Positions 7,518-17,370 are shown, counted from the first letter of the stretch. The stretch: 64,000 nucleotides of DNA from Synechocystis sp. PCC 7338 (GCF_018282115.1 NZ_CP054306.1:2837488-2901487); one strand, 5' to 3'. A program made the numbers and translations. Notes: generated by a model from the sequence alone, not told the origin.

Positions 7518-9428
7518 TTAAATTCTCTCAGCTAAACTTAACCAACGCTCCGTTTTTTGATCAATACTTTCAATTAGGTTAGCTAAGCGTTCCGTCAGGT
7601 TTTGCAACTCAGTAAAGTCGCCATTGGAATTCTGGTAAAGTTGGGCTTCCAGTTGGGCTTTTTCCGCCTCTAACTGGGGGATTTGTTGTTCTAGTTGTTC
7701 ATATTCTCGTTTTTCTTTATAGGAAAGTTTTTTCGAGCCATTATCTTGCTTAACGGTGGTGGAGTTAGAAGTCGGAGGTTGGGATTTTTTCGATTCGGTT
7801 TCTTCTTGGTTTGCTCTAACCTGTTCTGCTTTTTTATATTCTAAATACAAACTATAATTGCCGGGATATTGCCGTAGTTCTCCTTCTTCCTCAAAGGCAA
7901 AAATTGTTTCCACTGTCCGGTCAAGAAAATAGCGATCATGGGAAACCACAATGACGCAACCGTTAAAGTCTTCGAGGTAATCTTCCAGCACCGCCAGGGT
8001 TTGCACATCCAAGTCGTTGGTGGGTTCGTCCAAAATTAAAACGTTGGGGGCCCGCATCAACACCCGGAGCAAAAATAAACGGCGCTTTTCTCCCCCAGAT
8101 AATTTGGCAATGGGGGCAAATTGTTGGTTGGGGGGAAACAGAAACCGTTCTAACATTTGACCAGCGGTAATTACTTCGCCGTCGGTGGTTTTGACCAATT
8201 CTGCCACACTTTTGAGGTAATCAATTACCCGTTGGTTGGGATTCAAACTCAGATCATCGGAATGTTGATCAAAATAGCCAAAATGAATGGTACTGCCAAT
8301 GTCCACTGTGCCCTGATCTGGCTCTAATCTGCCGGTGATCATGTTCATTAAAGTGGATTTACCCACGCCATTTTTGCCCACAATACCGACCCGATCCACG
8401 GGGGTAAAAATATAGGAAAAATCCTTAATCAATTGGCGATCACCAAAGCCTTTGCTGATATTTTCCAGTTCCACCACCTTTTTGCCAATGCGTCGTCCGG
8501 CGGTGCTAATATCTACCTTGCCTGGGCCTGTTTTAAAGCTGGTTTCCTGCATATCCTGAATGCGGTCAATGCGGGCTTTTTGCTTAGTGCTCCGGGCTTT
8601 GGGCCCTCTTTTTAACCATTCCAATTCCCGCCGCAACACTCCCCGGTGTTTTTTCTGACTGCTCTGTTCCGATTCCTCTGCTTCCGCCTTTTTGGTCAGA
8701 TAATAACCATAGTTACCGTTGTAGCTATACAGTTCTCCTTGATCAATTTCCAAAATGCGGTTCGTTACCCGGTCCAAAAAATAGCGGTCGTGGGTAATCA
8801 GCAACAATGCTCCCCGGAACCGTTGCAGGTAACTTTGTAGCCATTCCACCGAAAAAGCATCCAAATGGTTAGTGGGCTCGTCCATCAGCAACACATCTGG
8901 CTGGGACAGTAATGCGGCGGCGATCGCCACCCGTTTGCGGTAACCCCCAGAGAGATCGGCAATTTTAGCATCGAGGTGGTCTACCCCCAATTGGGTCAGA
9001 ACAATTTTCGCTTGGGTTTCCAACTCCCAGGCCCCAGAGGTTTCCATTTGAGCTGATAGGGCTGACAGTTGATTGAGCAATTGCTCGTCACTGCCCTGGT
9101 GGGCTAATTTATCCGAAAGCAATTCATATTGTTTAACCAATTCCCACTGTTCCCCACTGTCCACAAATACCTGTTCCAGCACGGTGCGATCGCCGTCCAT
9201 TTCTGGTTGTTGGGGCAGATAAACCACTTTGGCACTGCTGTTGCACCAATATTCCCCCCCATCAAAAGGTTCCAACCCCGCAATCATTTTCAGCAGAGTG
9301 GATTTACCGGAGCCATTAACCCCAATTAGCCCCACCCGATCGCCTGGCTCGATGTTGAAAGTAGCGTCCCGCAGAATTTCCTTAATGCCGAAATCTTTAC
9401 GGAGGGATTGGACAGTGATGAGAGCCAT
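7518..9428 (-). CDS. ABC-F ATPase (Uup/EF-3 type)
   Basis: A 636-residue soluble protein with two ABC ATPase domains and no membrane segments. Domain 1 has Walker A GVNGSGKSTL and signature LSGGYRKR; domain 2 has GKNGVGKSTL and LSGGEKRR. Both have Walker B plus LMDEPTNHLD or LILDEPTNDLD. The linker (about 240-310) is basic. The C-terminus (about 560-636) is a coiled coil as in Uup. ABC-F proteins act on ribosomes or nucleic acid structures (family knowledge). It converges on the GT4 gene with only 13 bp between stops. HIP1 octamers occur inside it. Confidence 0.9.
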   Translation of the reverse strand: MALITVQSLRKDFGIKEILRDATFNIEPGDRVGLIGVNGSGKSTLLKMIAGLEPFDGGEYWCNSSAKVVYLPQQPEMDGDRTVLEQVFVDSGEQWELVKQYELLSDKLAHQGSDEQLLNQLSALSAQMETSGAWELETQAKIVLTQLGVDHLDAKIADLSGGYRKRVAIAAALLSQPDVLLMDEPTNHLDAFSVEWLQSYLQRFRGALLLITHDRYFLDRVTNRILEIDQGELYSYNGNYGYYLTKKAEAEESEQSSQKKHRGVLRRELEWLKRGPKARSTKQKARIDRIQDMQETSFKTGPGKVDISTAGRRIGKKVVELENISKGFGDRQLIKDFSYIFTPVDRVGIVGKNGVGKSTLMNMITGRLEPDQGTVDIGSTIHFGYFDQHSDDLSLNPNQRVIDYLKSVAELVKTTDGEVITAGQMLERFLFPPNQQFAPIAKLSGGEKRRLFLLRVLMRAPNVLILDEPTNDLDVQTLAVLEDYLEDFNGCVIVVSHDRYFLDRTVETIFAFEEEGELRQYPGNYSLYLEYKKAEQVRANQEETESKKSQPPTSNSTTVKQDNGSKKLSYKEKREYEQLEQQIPQLEAEKAQLEAQLYQNSNGDFTELQNLTERLANLIESIDQKTERWLSLAERI

Positions 9429-9695
9429 ACGGGGAAATTTACGAGAATGAGCGGTGGGAGGATGTCAGAAACCTTTGTCTGGCCATCATTTTAGCGAAAA
9501 ACTGAGTTTACCTCCGATTGTCCACCATAGTTTGTCCTGGCTAAAATCAAAAACGGCGATCGCCATTGAGACCATCCTATGGATCGTGGTTTTATGGCCC
9601 GAAAAGGGTCGTCTCGGGATCACAAAAATGGGCAAAAATCTCCTAAAGTAGGTTAGCTTACGGCAACATTGCCCTTGGTCTCACGTTAGGAAGGC

Positions 9696-10556
9696 ATGGA
9701 TCTATCACAGTTAATTTTTAATGGTATTGCGGTGGGAAGCATCATTGCCCTGGGGGCAGTGGGTTTGACCCTCACCTATGGCATTTTACGGCTGTCTAAC
9801 TTTGCCCATGGCGATTTTATGACTTTGGCGGCCTATTTAACTTGGTGGGCCAACACCAGCGGCATTAATTTGTGGCTATCCATGGCTCTGGGTTGCGTCG
9901 GTACCATCATGGCCATGTTCATTAGTGAATGGTTGCTCTGGAAGCCCATGCGGGCTCGGCGGGCCACGGCAACGACGTTGATCATTATTTCCATTGGTCT
10001 AGCCCTATTTCTGCGTAACGGCATCCTCCTAATCTGGGGTGGCAATAATCAAAATTACCGAGTGCCCATTGTCCCTGCCCAGGATTTTATGGGCATTAAA
10101 TTTGAGTATTACCGTTTGCTGGTCATTGGCCTGGCGATCGCCGCTATGGTGGTGTTGCACTTAATTTTGCAAAAGACCAAAGTGGGTAAGGCCATGCGGG
10201 CCGTGGCGGACAATGTGGATCTGGCCAAAGTATCCGGCATCAACGTGGAATGGGTAGTGATGTGGACTTGGGTAATGACCGCAGTGTTAACAGCCCTCGG
10301 AGGCTCCATGTATGGCCTAATGACCACCCTGAAACCAAATATGGGGTGGTTTTTGATTTTACCCATGTTTGCTTCGGTGATTCTGGGGGGCATTGGTAAT
10401 CCCTACGGGGCGATCGCCGGAGGACTAATCATTGGCGTGGCCCAGGAAGTGAGCGTGCCTTGGTTTGGTACCAGCTACAAAATGGGGGTGGCGTTGCTAT
10501 TGATGATCATCATTTTGTTTATCCGGCCCCAAGGTTTGTTTAAAGGCACTCAATAA
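9696..10556 (+). CDS. natD: Branched-chain/neutral amino acid ABC transporter permease (LivH type)
   Basis: A 286-residue inner-membrane permease with about eight hydrophobic segments. LTYGILRLSNFAHGDFMTL near the N-terminus is the hallmark of LivH-type permeases; the C-terminus ends in RPQGLF. It matches NatD of the Synechocystis neutral amino acid uptake system (NatABCDE), whose partner genes are scattered. Its stop codon TAA shares one base with the ATG of tlyA, so the two are almost certainly co-transcribed. Confidence 0.88.
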   Translation: MDLSQLIFNGIAVGSIIALGAVGLTLTYGILRLSNFAHGDFMTLAAYLTWWANTSGINLWLSMALGCVGTIMAMFISEWLLWKPMRARRATATTLIIISIGLALFLRNGILLIWGGNNQNYRVPIVPAQDFMGIKFEYYRLLVIGLAIAAMVVLHLILQKTKVGKAMRAVADNVDLAKVSGINVEWVVMWTWVMTAVLTALGGSMYGLMTTLKPNMGWFLILPMFASVILGGIGNPYGAIAGGLIIGVAQEVSVPWFGTSYKMGVALLLMIIILFIRPQGLFKGTQ

Positions 10557-11380
10557 TGGCCAGACTGGGAAAACAAAGGTTAGATGCTCTCCTGGTGGAA
10601 AAGGGCTTGTGTGAATCCCGGGCCCTGGCCCAGCGGTTAATCCGGGCGGGGGAAGTGAAAGTTAATCAACAATTGGTGGATAAACCGGGCACCCTGGTAA
10701 CCCTTGATGCGGAAGTGGAATTAGCCCAAAGGCCTCCCTACGTTTCCCGGGGAGGGGAAAAGTTAGCCAAAGCTCTAACGGAATTTGCCATTGATGTGAC
10801 CGGTCGCATTTGTCTCGATGGAGGCATTTCCACTGGTGGCTTTACGGACTGCCTACTGCAAAGAGGGGCGGTTAAGGTGTATGGCGTTGATGTGGGTTAC
10901 GGCCAGGTGGCTTGGAAATTGCGCCAGGATGAACGGGTAATTTTGCGGGAGCGGGCTAATTTTCGTTACCTCACGCCCCAGGATTTGTATGGGGATGAAC
11001 CCTGGCCTGACTTAGGGGTGATGGATTTGTCTTTTATTTCCCTTACCAAGGTGCTGGAACCCCTCTGGTCATTGTTAGCTCCCCCTAGGGAAGTGGTGTT
11101 ATTAGTCAAACCCCAATTTGAAGTGGGCAGGGAAAAAATTGGTAAAAAGGGAGTGGTGCGGGATGCCCAAGCTCAGGCAGAGGCCATTGACCAAGTGTGG
11201 CGATCAGGGCAGAGCCTCGGTTGGCAGTTTAATGGTTTAACCTTTTCCCCCATCACCGGGCCAGCGGGCAATGTGGAATACCTGCTCTGGTTGAGTCAAA
11301 CCGCTGTTAACACTTCTGCTCCAACATTGGCTCAGTTAGGAGAAATTACCCAAAAAGCGTTGAATTCTTTCAAGGATTGA
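10556..11380 (+). CDS. tlyA: TlyA family rRNA 2'-O-methyltransferase / hemolysin-like
   Basis: A 274-residue protein: an S4 RNA-binding domain at residues 1-60 (RLDALLVEKGLCESRALAQR) and then a FtsJ/RrmJ-type methyltransferase domain with SAM motif LDGGISTGGFTDCLL. TlyA methylates ribose 2'-OH in 16S and 23S rRNA; older annotations call it hemolysin A. Length and motif order are normal for the family. Translation is coupled to the upstream permease by a 1-base stop/start overlap. Confidence 0.9.
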   Translation: MARLGKQRLDALLVEKGLCESRALAQRLIRAGEVKVNQQLVDKPGTLVTLDAEVELAQRPPYVSRGGEKLAKALTEFAIDVTGRICLDGGISTGGFTDCLLQRGAVKVYGVDVGYGQVAWKLRQDERVILRERANFRYLTPQDLYGDEPWPDLGVMDLSFISLTKVLEPLWSLLAPPREVVLLVKPQFEVGREKIGKKGVVRDAQAQAEAIDQVWRSGQSLGWQFNGLTFSPITGPAGNVEYLLWLSQTAVNTSAPTLAQLGEITQKALNSFKD

Positions 11381-11442
11381 ATTTGGATTTTGTGTACGTT
11401 GGAAAAAGATAATCATGAAAAATAGCTGAATCAACAGGAATT

Positions 11443-11829
11443 TTACTCTCCACTTAATAAGTATTGTTCAGCTCTTAACTTAAGCTTATCTCCCTCTAAA
11501 ATCAACTGATCAATATAATCTTTTAATTCCATATAAGGCTGACGAGCATCTTTTTTATTTCTTTCAATCATGCGCCTAGTCTCTGCACGGACTCGTCCTG
11601 CCCATTTATTTTTACCAAACAAATCTAAACCAACGGAAACGACACTGTCTGAATAGGCTTGGCTTGCTTCTTGATTAATTTGCCGAATTTGAGCATTGAC
11701 TTCCTTTTTAATAGCTCGTAATTGCTTTTGGGCAAGATTAATTTGCTTGACTTGTAATTTCACAGATTGGGGTGAATCAAGCGTTAAGGTGAGTTGGTTG
11801 GCAATAGTTTTAATTTTTTGAATATCCAT
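11443..11829 (-). CDS. Small coiled-coil protein of unknown function
   Basis: A 128-residue, Gln/Lys/Arg-rich protein. Residues 1-55 are predicted by eye to be a helix with heptad character (QVKQINLAQKQLRAIKKEVN); a small GLDLFGKNKWAGR segment follows, then charged helices. It is the last gene of a three-gene minus-strand set, 17 bp after the TPR gene. Composition is AT-rich compared with flanking core genes. I do not recognise the family. Confidence 0.7.
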   Translation of the reverse strand: MDIQKIKTIANQLTLTLDSPQSVKLQVKQINLAQKQLRAIKKEVNAQIRQINQEASQAYSDSVVSVGLDLFGKNKWAGRVRAETRRMIERNKKDARQPYMELKDYIDQLILEGDKLKLRAEQYLLSGE

Positions 11830-11846
11830 AAAACTGAATACAATAT

Positions 11847-13253
11847 TTAAATATTTTTAGAAAGTTGCTGCGCTTTTTGTAGGTCTTCTAGCGCCCCTTG
11901 ATAATCACCCATTGCCGAGCACACTGAGCTACGTTGATTGTAAGCGATATGACTTTGAGGATTAATTTCTATAGCTTTTGTAAGATCATTTACTGCCTCC
12001 TTATAATGATTTAAACTCTGCATTATAAAACTTCTTGAAAGCAGAGCTTCCACAAGATTAGGATTTATATTTAATGCATCATCAATATCATCTACTGCTC
12101 TCTCAATATTTCCTATATCAAAATAAGCACAGCCTCTGATCCATAAAAGTTTGTCTACATCAAAGTCTTCCCTTAGAGATTGATCAATATTTTCTAAATC
12201 TTTAGTTGCTTGAACTTTATTGCCCAGGTCAAAATAGATCAACCCTCGTACCACATAAGCCTTATTGTTGAAAGGGTCAGCCTCGATGACTTTTTGGATA
12301 CAGTTAATAGCTTCACCATAGTTGCTTAAATTTAAGAGAATTCGACTTTTATTAATCAAAGCGTCAGAATTACTTGGATCAAGACTTATAGCTTTATCAA
12401 AGTAGTCAATAGCTTCTTTATGTTGTCCTAGCTTAAATAATTGATGACCTGCTAGATACGAAAGTAAAGCTTCGTATTCATTAGGGATAAATTGGAGGGC
12501 CTTTTGATAACTAGCAAGTGCTTCTTCAGTACGTCCTAAGTGAACTAGAACAGTCCCTTTAAGCATCAAAATTCCTTCTTCTCTATAGCATTTGGCTAAA
12601 ATTTCGTTTTGTTCTATGTCTTTTTTTGAGATATTTAAGATCGACTCGTAGCATTCTAAAGCATCGCTATATTTTTGCATTTTATTGAATAAATTCCCTA
12701 AGTTAAGCCATGGACTCCAGTTTTTGGGGTTAATACTAATTGCTTTTTTATAACTAATGATAGCTTCTTCATTTCTGCTCAATTTTTCTAAGTCAGTTCC
12801 TCTTAGCCACCAAGCCTGTTCATTTTGATCATCAATTTCTATAACCTTATCAAAACAATTTATAGCCTCCTCATAATTTTGAAATTTACTGCCAAGTACT
12901 TTAGCCATATTTTGCCAGGCAAGATCATTTTGAGGATCAGCAATAGTTGCCATCTCGAATGATTTTAAAGCTTCTTGGTGACGATTTAATCCAGCGAGTA
13001 CACTCCCCCTATTATTCCATGCCAATGAATATTTATTATTCAGTTCTAAAGCTTTTTTATAACAAATTAAAGCTTCATTTAAATCGCCACTCCGAAAAAT
13101 ATCATTGCCTTTTAGTCTCCACGCTTCAGGTGTATTGGCATTGCTTTTCAAGCTTCCAGCTAAATCTAATCCCTTCTTTACTAAATTGGAAGAATAACGA
13201 TGTAGTTTTCGTTGATTTGACTTGTCAATATGTTTGGCATTGTCATTGGCCAT
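11847..13253 (-). CDS. TPR-repeat protein
   Basis: A 468-residue protein made almost wholly of tetratricopeptide repeats, about eleven, from residue 44 to the end (for example EAWRLKGNDIFRSGDLNEAL, then LAWNNRGSVLAGLNRHQEAL). The first 40 residues are basic. There is no signal peptide or membrane segment, so it is probably a cytoplasmic scaffold. It starts 4 bp after the J-like gene, with AGGAG overlapping the upstream gene end, so the pair is translationally linked. AT-rich composition suggests accessory origin. Confidence 0.85.
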   Translation of the reverse strand: MANDNAKHIDKSNQRKLHRYSSNLVKKGLDLAGSLKSNANTPEAWRLKGNDIFRSGDLNEALICYKKALELNNKYSLAWNNRGSVLAGLNRHQEALKSFEMATIADPQNDLAWQNMAKVLGSKFQNYEEAINCFDKVIEIDDQNEQAWWLRGTDLEKLSRNEEAIISYKKAISINPKNWSPWLNLGNLFNKMQKYSDALECYESILNISKKDIEQNEILAKCYREEGILMLKGTVLVHLGRTEEALASYQKALQFIPNEYEALLSYLAGHQLFKLGQHKEAIDYFDKAISLDPSNSDALINKSRILLNLSNYGEAINCIQKVIEADPFNNKAYVVRGLIYFDLGNKVQATKDLENIDQSLREDFDVDKLLWIRGCAYFDIGNIERAVDDIDDALNINPNLVEALLSRSFIMQSLNHYKEAVNDLTKAIEINPQSHIAYNQRSSVCSAMGDYQGALEDLQKAQQLSKNI

Positions 13254-13257
13254 AAAA

Positions 13258-13956
13258 TCAAACTCCTAATTGTTCTTTTAAATCCTGTAAACGGTCTTGA
13301 GCTTCAGCAATTTGCTCATCTAGATGTTTTGCCATTTCTGCTAAAAGATCTTGTCCAGACTGCTGTGCTTGCTCCACTTGCTCTTTTAATTCAAAAAGTT
13401 CCGTTTGCTTTAACGCTTCCATATCTCGACTAATTGCCACTAACCGAGAACGACACTGGGCAATCTGACGAATCACCCGAATTAACTCTGCTGCAACTCC
13501 TTCTCCTTGGACTGAATGAGGATCAGATTCCCAACTAGCCAAAATTTCCCGTAACCGTTGCTCATCGCCTTCTTCATAAGCCTGATTTGCCGCGGCCATC
13601 AAATCCTGTCGTTTGACTCTTTCCACTTCATCCGTTGCTAAATCTGGATGAACACGCTTAGCCACCTCTCGATATAACTTTTTCAAACCATCCGAAGGTT
13701 TAAAATTACGGGATGACTCCAGGTAGTCCATGTACTCCGTAATTTGCGCTTCAACACGTTCCAGTTCCGTATAACGACTGCCGATTAATCCCAAATATTG
13801 CTGTTCAAAACCATGCAACTCAGCTTGAAAAGTCGCCAATTTAAGCTCATTTTCCGCTAATTCTGACTCTAAAGCTCCAAGTTCAGCTTTTTTTGCCGCC
13901 AACTCTGCTTCTTCTGGACTCGTATAGATGGTAAGGTCATCCATCGTAATAGTCAT
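13258..13956 (-). CDS. Coiled-coil protein with J-domain-like segment
   Basis: 232 residues from the ATG at 13956 (TTG at 13965 and ATG at 13944 are alternatives). Residues 15-80 are a long charged coiled coil rich in Glu/Ala. Residues about 85-140 resemble a J domain: LKKLYREVAKRVHPDLA has the His-Pro-Asp tripeptide, followed by QDLMAAANQAYEEGD as helix III. The C-terminal 70 residues are again coiled coil. J domains recruit Hsp70 (family knowledge). It heads the set with the TPR protein and the 128-residue protein. Confidence 0.75.
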   Translation of the reverse strand: MTITMDDLTIYTSPEEAELAAKKAELGALESELAENELKLATFQAELHGFEQQYLGLIGSRYTELERVEAQITEYMDYLESSRNFKPSDGLKKLYREVAKRVHPDLATDEVERVKRQDLMAAANQAYEEGDEQRLREILASWESDPHSVQGEGVAAELIRVIRQIAQCRSRLVAISRDMEALKQTELFELKEQVEQAQQSGQDLLAEMAKHLDEQIAEAQDRLQDLKEQLGV

Positions 13957-14152
13957 TAACTTCAATGCTTTTATTCTAGCTTACCTACAGGTTTTCACTT
14001 CCTTATTGGAAAAATGAATTTGAAACCTTGTACATACTGCGGTAAGACTTTCAGTGTGAGCCCAGTAAATTTTCCCTTGTGCCTTGGCCTCCCCAGTGTA
14101 AGCATAAATAAGGCTATATTTCCGTAATTTCAGCAAATCAACAATTGGGTAA

Positions 14153-14845
14153 ATGCATTTACTAATTCCAGCGGCGGGTTCCGGCAAACGGATGGGGAGC
14201 GGTCAAAATAAGTTACTTTTAAACGTTCTGGGGCAACCGCTATTGAGTTGGACAATGAAAGCGGCATTGGCGTCCCAGTCCATTGAGTGGATTGGCATTA
14301 TGGGCCAAGCCTACGATTTTCCGGCTTTTGAAGCTTTATTAGCACCGCTCCATTCTCCTAAACCGGTGCAGTTAATCACGGGGGGAGAAACCCGACAACA
14401 ATCGGTGTTTAACGGTATGCAGGCTCTACCCCAACAGGCAAAATTCGTCCTCATCCACGACGGTGCCCGTTGTTTGGCTACGCCGGATTTGTTTGATCGT
14501 TGCACAGAAGCCCTCCACCATTGCCAAGGGCTAATTGCCGCCATGCCGGTAAAGGACACCATCAAAATAGTGGACTCGGACGGTTGGATTACTGACACCC
14601 CCGATCGCCAAAATTTGTGGGGAGCCCAAACACCCCAGGGATTTGACGTGACTCTGCTCAAAGCTTGCCATGAAAAAGGTAAACAGGAAGGTTGGGAAGT
14701 AACGGACGATGCGGCCCTGCTAGAAAAATGTGGCCAGCCAGTGAAAATAGTGCCAGGGGAAGATACCAATTTGAAAATTACCACCCTTGTAGATTTGGCG
14801 ATCGCCGAATTTATTTTGGGGCAGAGGTTGGCAAAATCTGCCTAG
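14153..14845 (+). CDS. ispD: 2-C-methyl-D-erythritol 4-phosphate cytidylyltransferase
   Basis: A 230-residue enzyme of the MEP isoprenoid pathway that joins CTP and MEP. The nucleotide-binding loop AAGSGKRMG is at residues 7-15; VLIHDGARCL and QTPQGFDVTLL are the conserved IspD blocks, and TDDAALLE follows. Length is normal. It is the first gene of a plus-strand run that continues with fbp and spp. A HIP1 octamer lies near its 3' end. Confidence 0.95.
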   Translation: MHLLIPAAGSGKRMGSGQNKLLLNVLGQPLLSWTMKAALASQSIEWIGIMGQAYDFPAFEALLAPLHSPKPVQLITGGETRQQSVFNGMQALPQQAKFVLIHDGARCLATPDLFDRCTEALHHCQGLIAAMPVKDTIKIVDSDGWITDTPDRQNLWGAQTPQGFDVTLLKACHEKGKQEGWEVTDDAALLEKCGQPVKIVPGEDTNLKITTLVDLAIAEFILGQRLAKSA

Positions 14846-14928
14846 AAATGGCGAAATTTCGGGGTTCGGAAAGATCAAGTTAGGATGGGAAGGACTTTGA
14901 GCCTAGCAATCCAAGGAGACTTTCATCC

Positions 14929-15972
14929 ATGACTGTGAGCGAGATTAATATTCCTGACTCTTTACTGGACCGGGATTGCACCACCCTTTCACGCCACGTA
15001 CTCCAACAACTGAATAGCTTTGGCGCCGATGCCCAGGATTTGAGTGCCATCATGAACCGCATCGCCCTGGCGGGAAAATTAATTGCCCGTCGTCTCAGTC
15101 GAGCCGGACTCATGGCCGATGTGTTGGGCTTCACCGGAGAAACCAACGTTCAGGGGGAATCGGTGAAAAAAATGGACGTCTTTGCCAATGATGTTTTCAT
15201 TTCCGTCTTTAAGCAGAGCGGTCTGGTCTGCCGTTTAGCTTCAGAGGAGATGGAAAACCCCTACTATATTCCTGAAAATTGCCCCATCGGCCGCTATACC
15301 CTGCTCTACGACCCCATTGACGGCTCCTCCAACGTGGACATTAACCTCAACGTCGGATCTATTTTTGCCATCCGCCAGCAGCAAGGGGAAGACCTGGACG
15401 GCAGTGCATCCGATTTATTAACTAACGGAGACCAACAAATTGCAGCCGGCTATATTCTCTACGGCCCGTCCACCATGTTGGTTTATTCCCTCGGCTCCGG
15501 GGTACATAGTTTTATCCTCGATCCTAGTTTGGGGGAATTTATTTTAGCCCAGGAGAATATTCGCATTCCCGACCACGGCCCTATCTACAGCACCAATGAA
15601 GGTAATTTTTGGCAATGGGATGAAGCCCTAAGGGATTACACCCGTTATGTTCACCGCCACGAAGGTTACACCGCCCGCTACAGTGGCGCCCTAGTGGGGG
15701 ATATTCACAGGATTTTGATGCAGGGGGGAGTGTTCCTTTACCCTGGTACGGAAAAAAATCCCGATGGTAAATTGCGCTTGCTCTACGAAACAGCACCGTT
15801 GGGCTTTTTGGTGGAACAGGCTGGGGGAAGGGCCAGCGATGGGCAAAAGCGTTTACTGGATTTAATTCCCTCCAAATTACACCAGCGTACCCCCGCCGTC
15901 ATTGGCAGTTCGGAAGACGTGAAGTTGGTGGAATCCTTCATCAGTGACCACAAACAACGGCAAAGTAGTTAG
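14929..15972 (+). CDS. fbp: Class I fructose-1,6-bisphosphatase
   Basis: 347 residues. The metal- and phosphate-binding motif DPIDGSSN is at 128-135 and the SEEME loop at 105-109; [20 protein letters not shown] is the conserved substrate region. In Synechocystis this class I enzyme is separate from the bifunctional FBP/SBPase used in the Calvin cycle, and serves mainly gluconeogenic or dark flux. A strong AAGGAG lies about 9 bases before the ATG. It lies 83 bp downstream of ispD. Confidence 0.95.
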   Translation: MTVSEINIPDSLLDRDCTTLSRHVLQQLNSFGADAQDLSAIMNRIALAGKLIARRLSRAGLMADVLGFTGETNVQGESVKKMDVFANDVFISVFKQSGLVCRLASEEMENPYYIPENCPIGRYTLLYDPIDGSSNVDINLNVGSIFAIRQQQGEDLDGSASDLLTNGDQQIAAGYILYGPSTMLVYSLGSGVHSFILDPSLGEFILAQENIRIPDHGPIYSTNEGNFWQWDEALRDYTRYVHRHEGYTARYSGALVGDIHRILMQGGVFLYPGTEKNPDGKLRLLYETAPLGFLVEQAGGRASDGQKRLLDLIPSKLHQRTPAVIGSSEDVKLVESFISDHKQRQSS

Positions 15973-16012
15973 TTTTCCTTTTTTGGAATGTTTTAAAAGA
16001 CCTCCCTTTTCC

Positions 16013-16024
16013 CCCAAATTTGGG
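16013..16024. repeat. Intergenic palindrome after fbp
   Basis: CCCAAATTTGGG is a perfect 12-base palindrome in the 198-bp gap between fbp and spp, within a C-rich stretch like other cyanobacterial intergenic repeats. It may assist termination after fbp. No gene is seen in the gap. Confidence 0.35.
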
Positions 16025-16170
16025 AGAAAACTAGAGAAGAGTCCCCCCGTATTGCGGTTGCTTTAGTGGGTCGGTTGAGGGTGTAAACCGGAACTTGGCC
16101 AACAGGTTCTTAAACAACTCACACATAAACAACGGGGACTCGTTGTTGAACTGAGTAATGCCATTGTCCT

Positions 16171-16905
16171 ATGCGAAAATTACTGTTAATTTCTGACCTG
16201 GATAACACCTGGGTGGGAGACCAAAAAGCCTTAGAAGCATTACAACAATACCTAGGCGATCGCCGGGGGGATTTTTATTTAGCCTATGCCACAGGGCGTT
16301 CCTACAATTCCGCTAGGGAACTACAAAAACAGGTGGGGCTGATGGAACCGGACCATTGGCTCACAGCGGTAGGGAGTGAAATTTACTATCCCCAGGGTCT
16401 AGACCAAGATTGGGCTGATTACCTTTCTGAGCATTGGCAACGGGATACACTCCAGGCGATCGCCGATGGCTTTGAAGCTCTGCAACCCCAATCTGCCCTG
16501 GAACAAAATCCCTGGAAAATTAGCTACCACCTGGATTCCGAGGCTTCTCCCACAGTTATTGACCAACTAATGGAGGCTCTGGAGGTAACGGAAATTCCGG
16601 TGCAGGTGGTTTTCAGCAGTGGCAAAGATGTTGATTTACTGCCTCAACGCAGTAATAAGGGCAACGCCACCCAGTATCTGCAACAACAGTTGGCAATGGA
16701 GCCGGCCCAAACTTTGGTCTGTGGGGACTCCGGCAATGACATTGGTTTATTTGAAACCTCCGCTCGGGGCGTCATTGTCCGCAATGCTCAACCGGAATTA
16801 TTGCACTGGTATGACCAATGGGGAGATTCTCGCCATTATTGGGCCCAATCGAGCCATGCTGGCGCTATTCTAGAGGCGATCGCCCATTTCGATTTTTTTG
16901 GCTAA
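16171..16905 (+). CDS. spp: Sucrose-6-phosphate phosphatase
   Basis: A 244-residue HAD-superfamily hydrolase. Motif I is SDLDNTWVGD with Asp9 and Asp11, motif II falls in YATGRSYNSA, the conserved Lys sits in RSNKGNAT, and motif IV is CGDSGNDIGLF with Asp186 and Asp190. It closely matches the crystallised Synechocystis enzyme in length. It releases sucrose from sucrose-6-phosphate, the last step of the salt-stress compatible solute route. Three HIP1 octamers lie in the gene. Confidence 0.95.
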   Translation: MRKLLLISDLDNTWVGDQKALEALQQYLGDRRGDFYLAYATGRSYNSARELQKQVGLMEPDHWLTAVGSEIYYPQGLDQDWADYLSEHWQRDTLQAIADGFEALQPQSALEQNPWKISYHLDSEASPTVIDQLMEALEVTEIPVQVVFSSGKDVDLLPQRSNKGNATQYLQQQLAMEPAQTLVCGDSGNDIGLFETSARGVIVRNAQPELLHWYDQWGDSRHYWAQSSHAGAILEAIAHFDFFG

Positions 16906-16968
16906 TATTTTTGGTTAACATTTCCGAATGGGCAAGCAAAGTAAGCTACAATTTGACATTGTTCAATT

Positions 16969-17370
16969 TTGAGTACAGGGTGCAAAACCGAGGAGGGCGT
17001 TATTGCTGAGCCACTAAACCTGACAGTAAGTTTACGCGGAACATTGGAAGTCAAGGAAAAACTGCAAATATTCCGTTTGACGGGTCTGTTGGACGCATTT
17101 TCCGAGCCTACCTTCCGTAAGGTAGTCAGTGATCACATCGAAGCGGGCCCCGCCCATGTGGTGCTGGACTTGTCCACCATTGATTTTATTGACAGCTCTG
17201 GCCTAGGAGCATTGGTGCAGGTAACCAAACTTTCCCAAAACAAAGAAGGAAGTGTGCAGATTGTCACCAACCCTAGGGTTACCCAAACGGTAAAACTAGT
17301 GCGTTTGGAAAAATTCCTCCATCTTCATAATTCCCTGGCCGAGGCGATCGCCGCTACCACTGAGGGGTAA
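16969..17370 (+). CDS. STAS-domain anti-sigma factor antagonist
   Basis: A single STAS domain (RsbV/SpoIIAA-like). The phosphorylatable serine lies in DFIDSSGLGALVQV after the strand HVVLDLS. Such proteins are released or captured by phosphorylation by an RsbW-type kinase and PP2C phosphatase. The start is uncertain. The listed TTG gives 133 residues, but a strong GAGGAGG at 16990-16996 points instead to an ATT codon at 17002 (122 residues), which fits the domain border better. No ATG or GTG is in frame before the domain. Confidence 0.85.
   Translation: MSTGCKTEEGVIAEPLNLTVSLRGTLEVKEKLQIFRLTGLLDAFSEPTFRKVVSDHIEAGPAHVVLDLSTIDFIDSSGLGALVQVTKLSQNKEGSVQIVTNPRVTQTVKLVRLEKFLHLHNSLAEAIAATTEG

Noticed and set aside
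9454-9651. 65-residue plus-strand frame between the ABC-F gene and natD
   Set aside because: No ribosome site and no recognisable motif; the region is best read as a promoter gap.
13981-14187. 68-residue frame on the minus strand between the J-like gene and ispD
   Set aside because: It overlaps the ispD start on the opposite strand, has no ribosome site and no family-like pattern.
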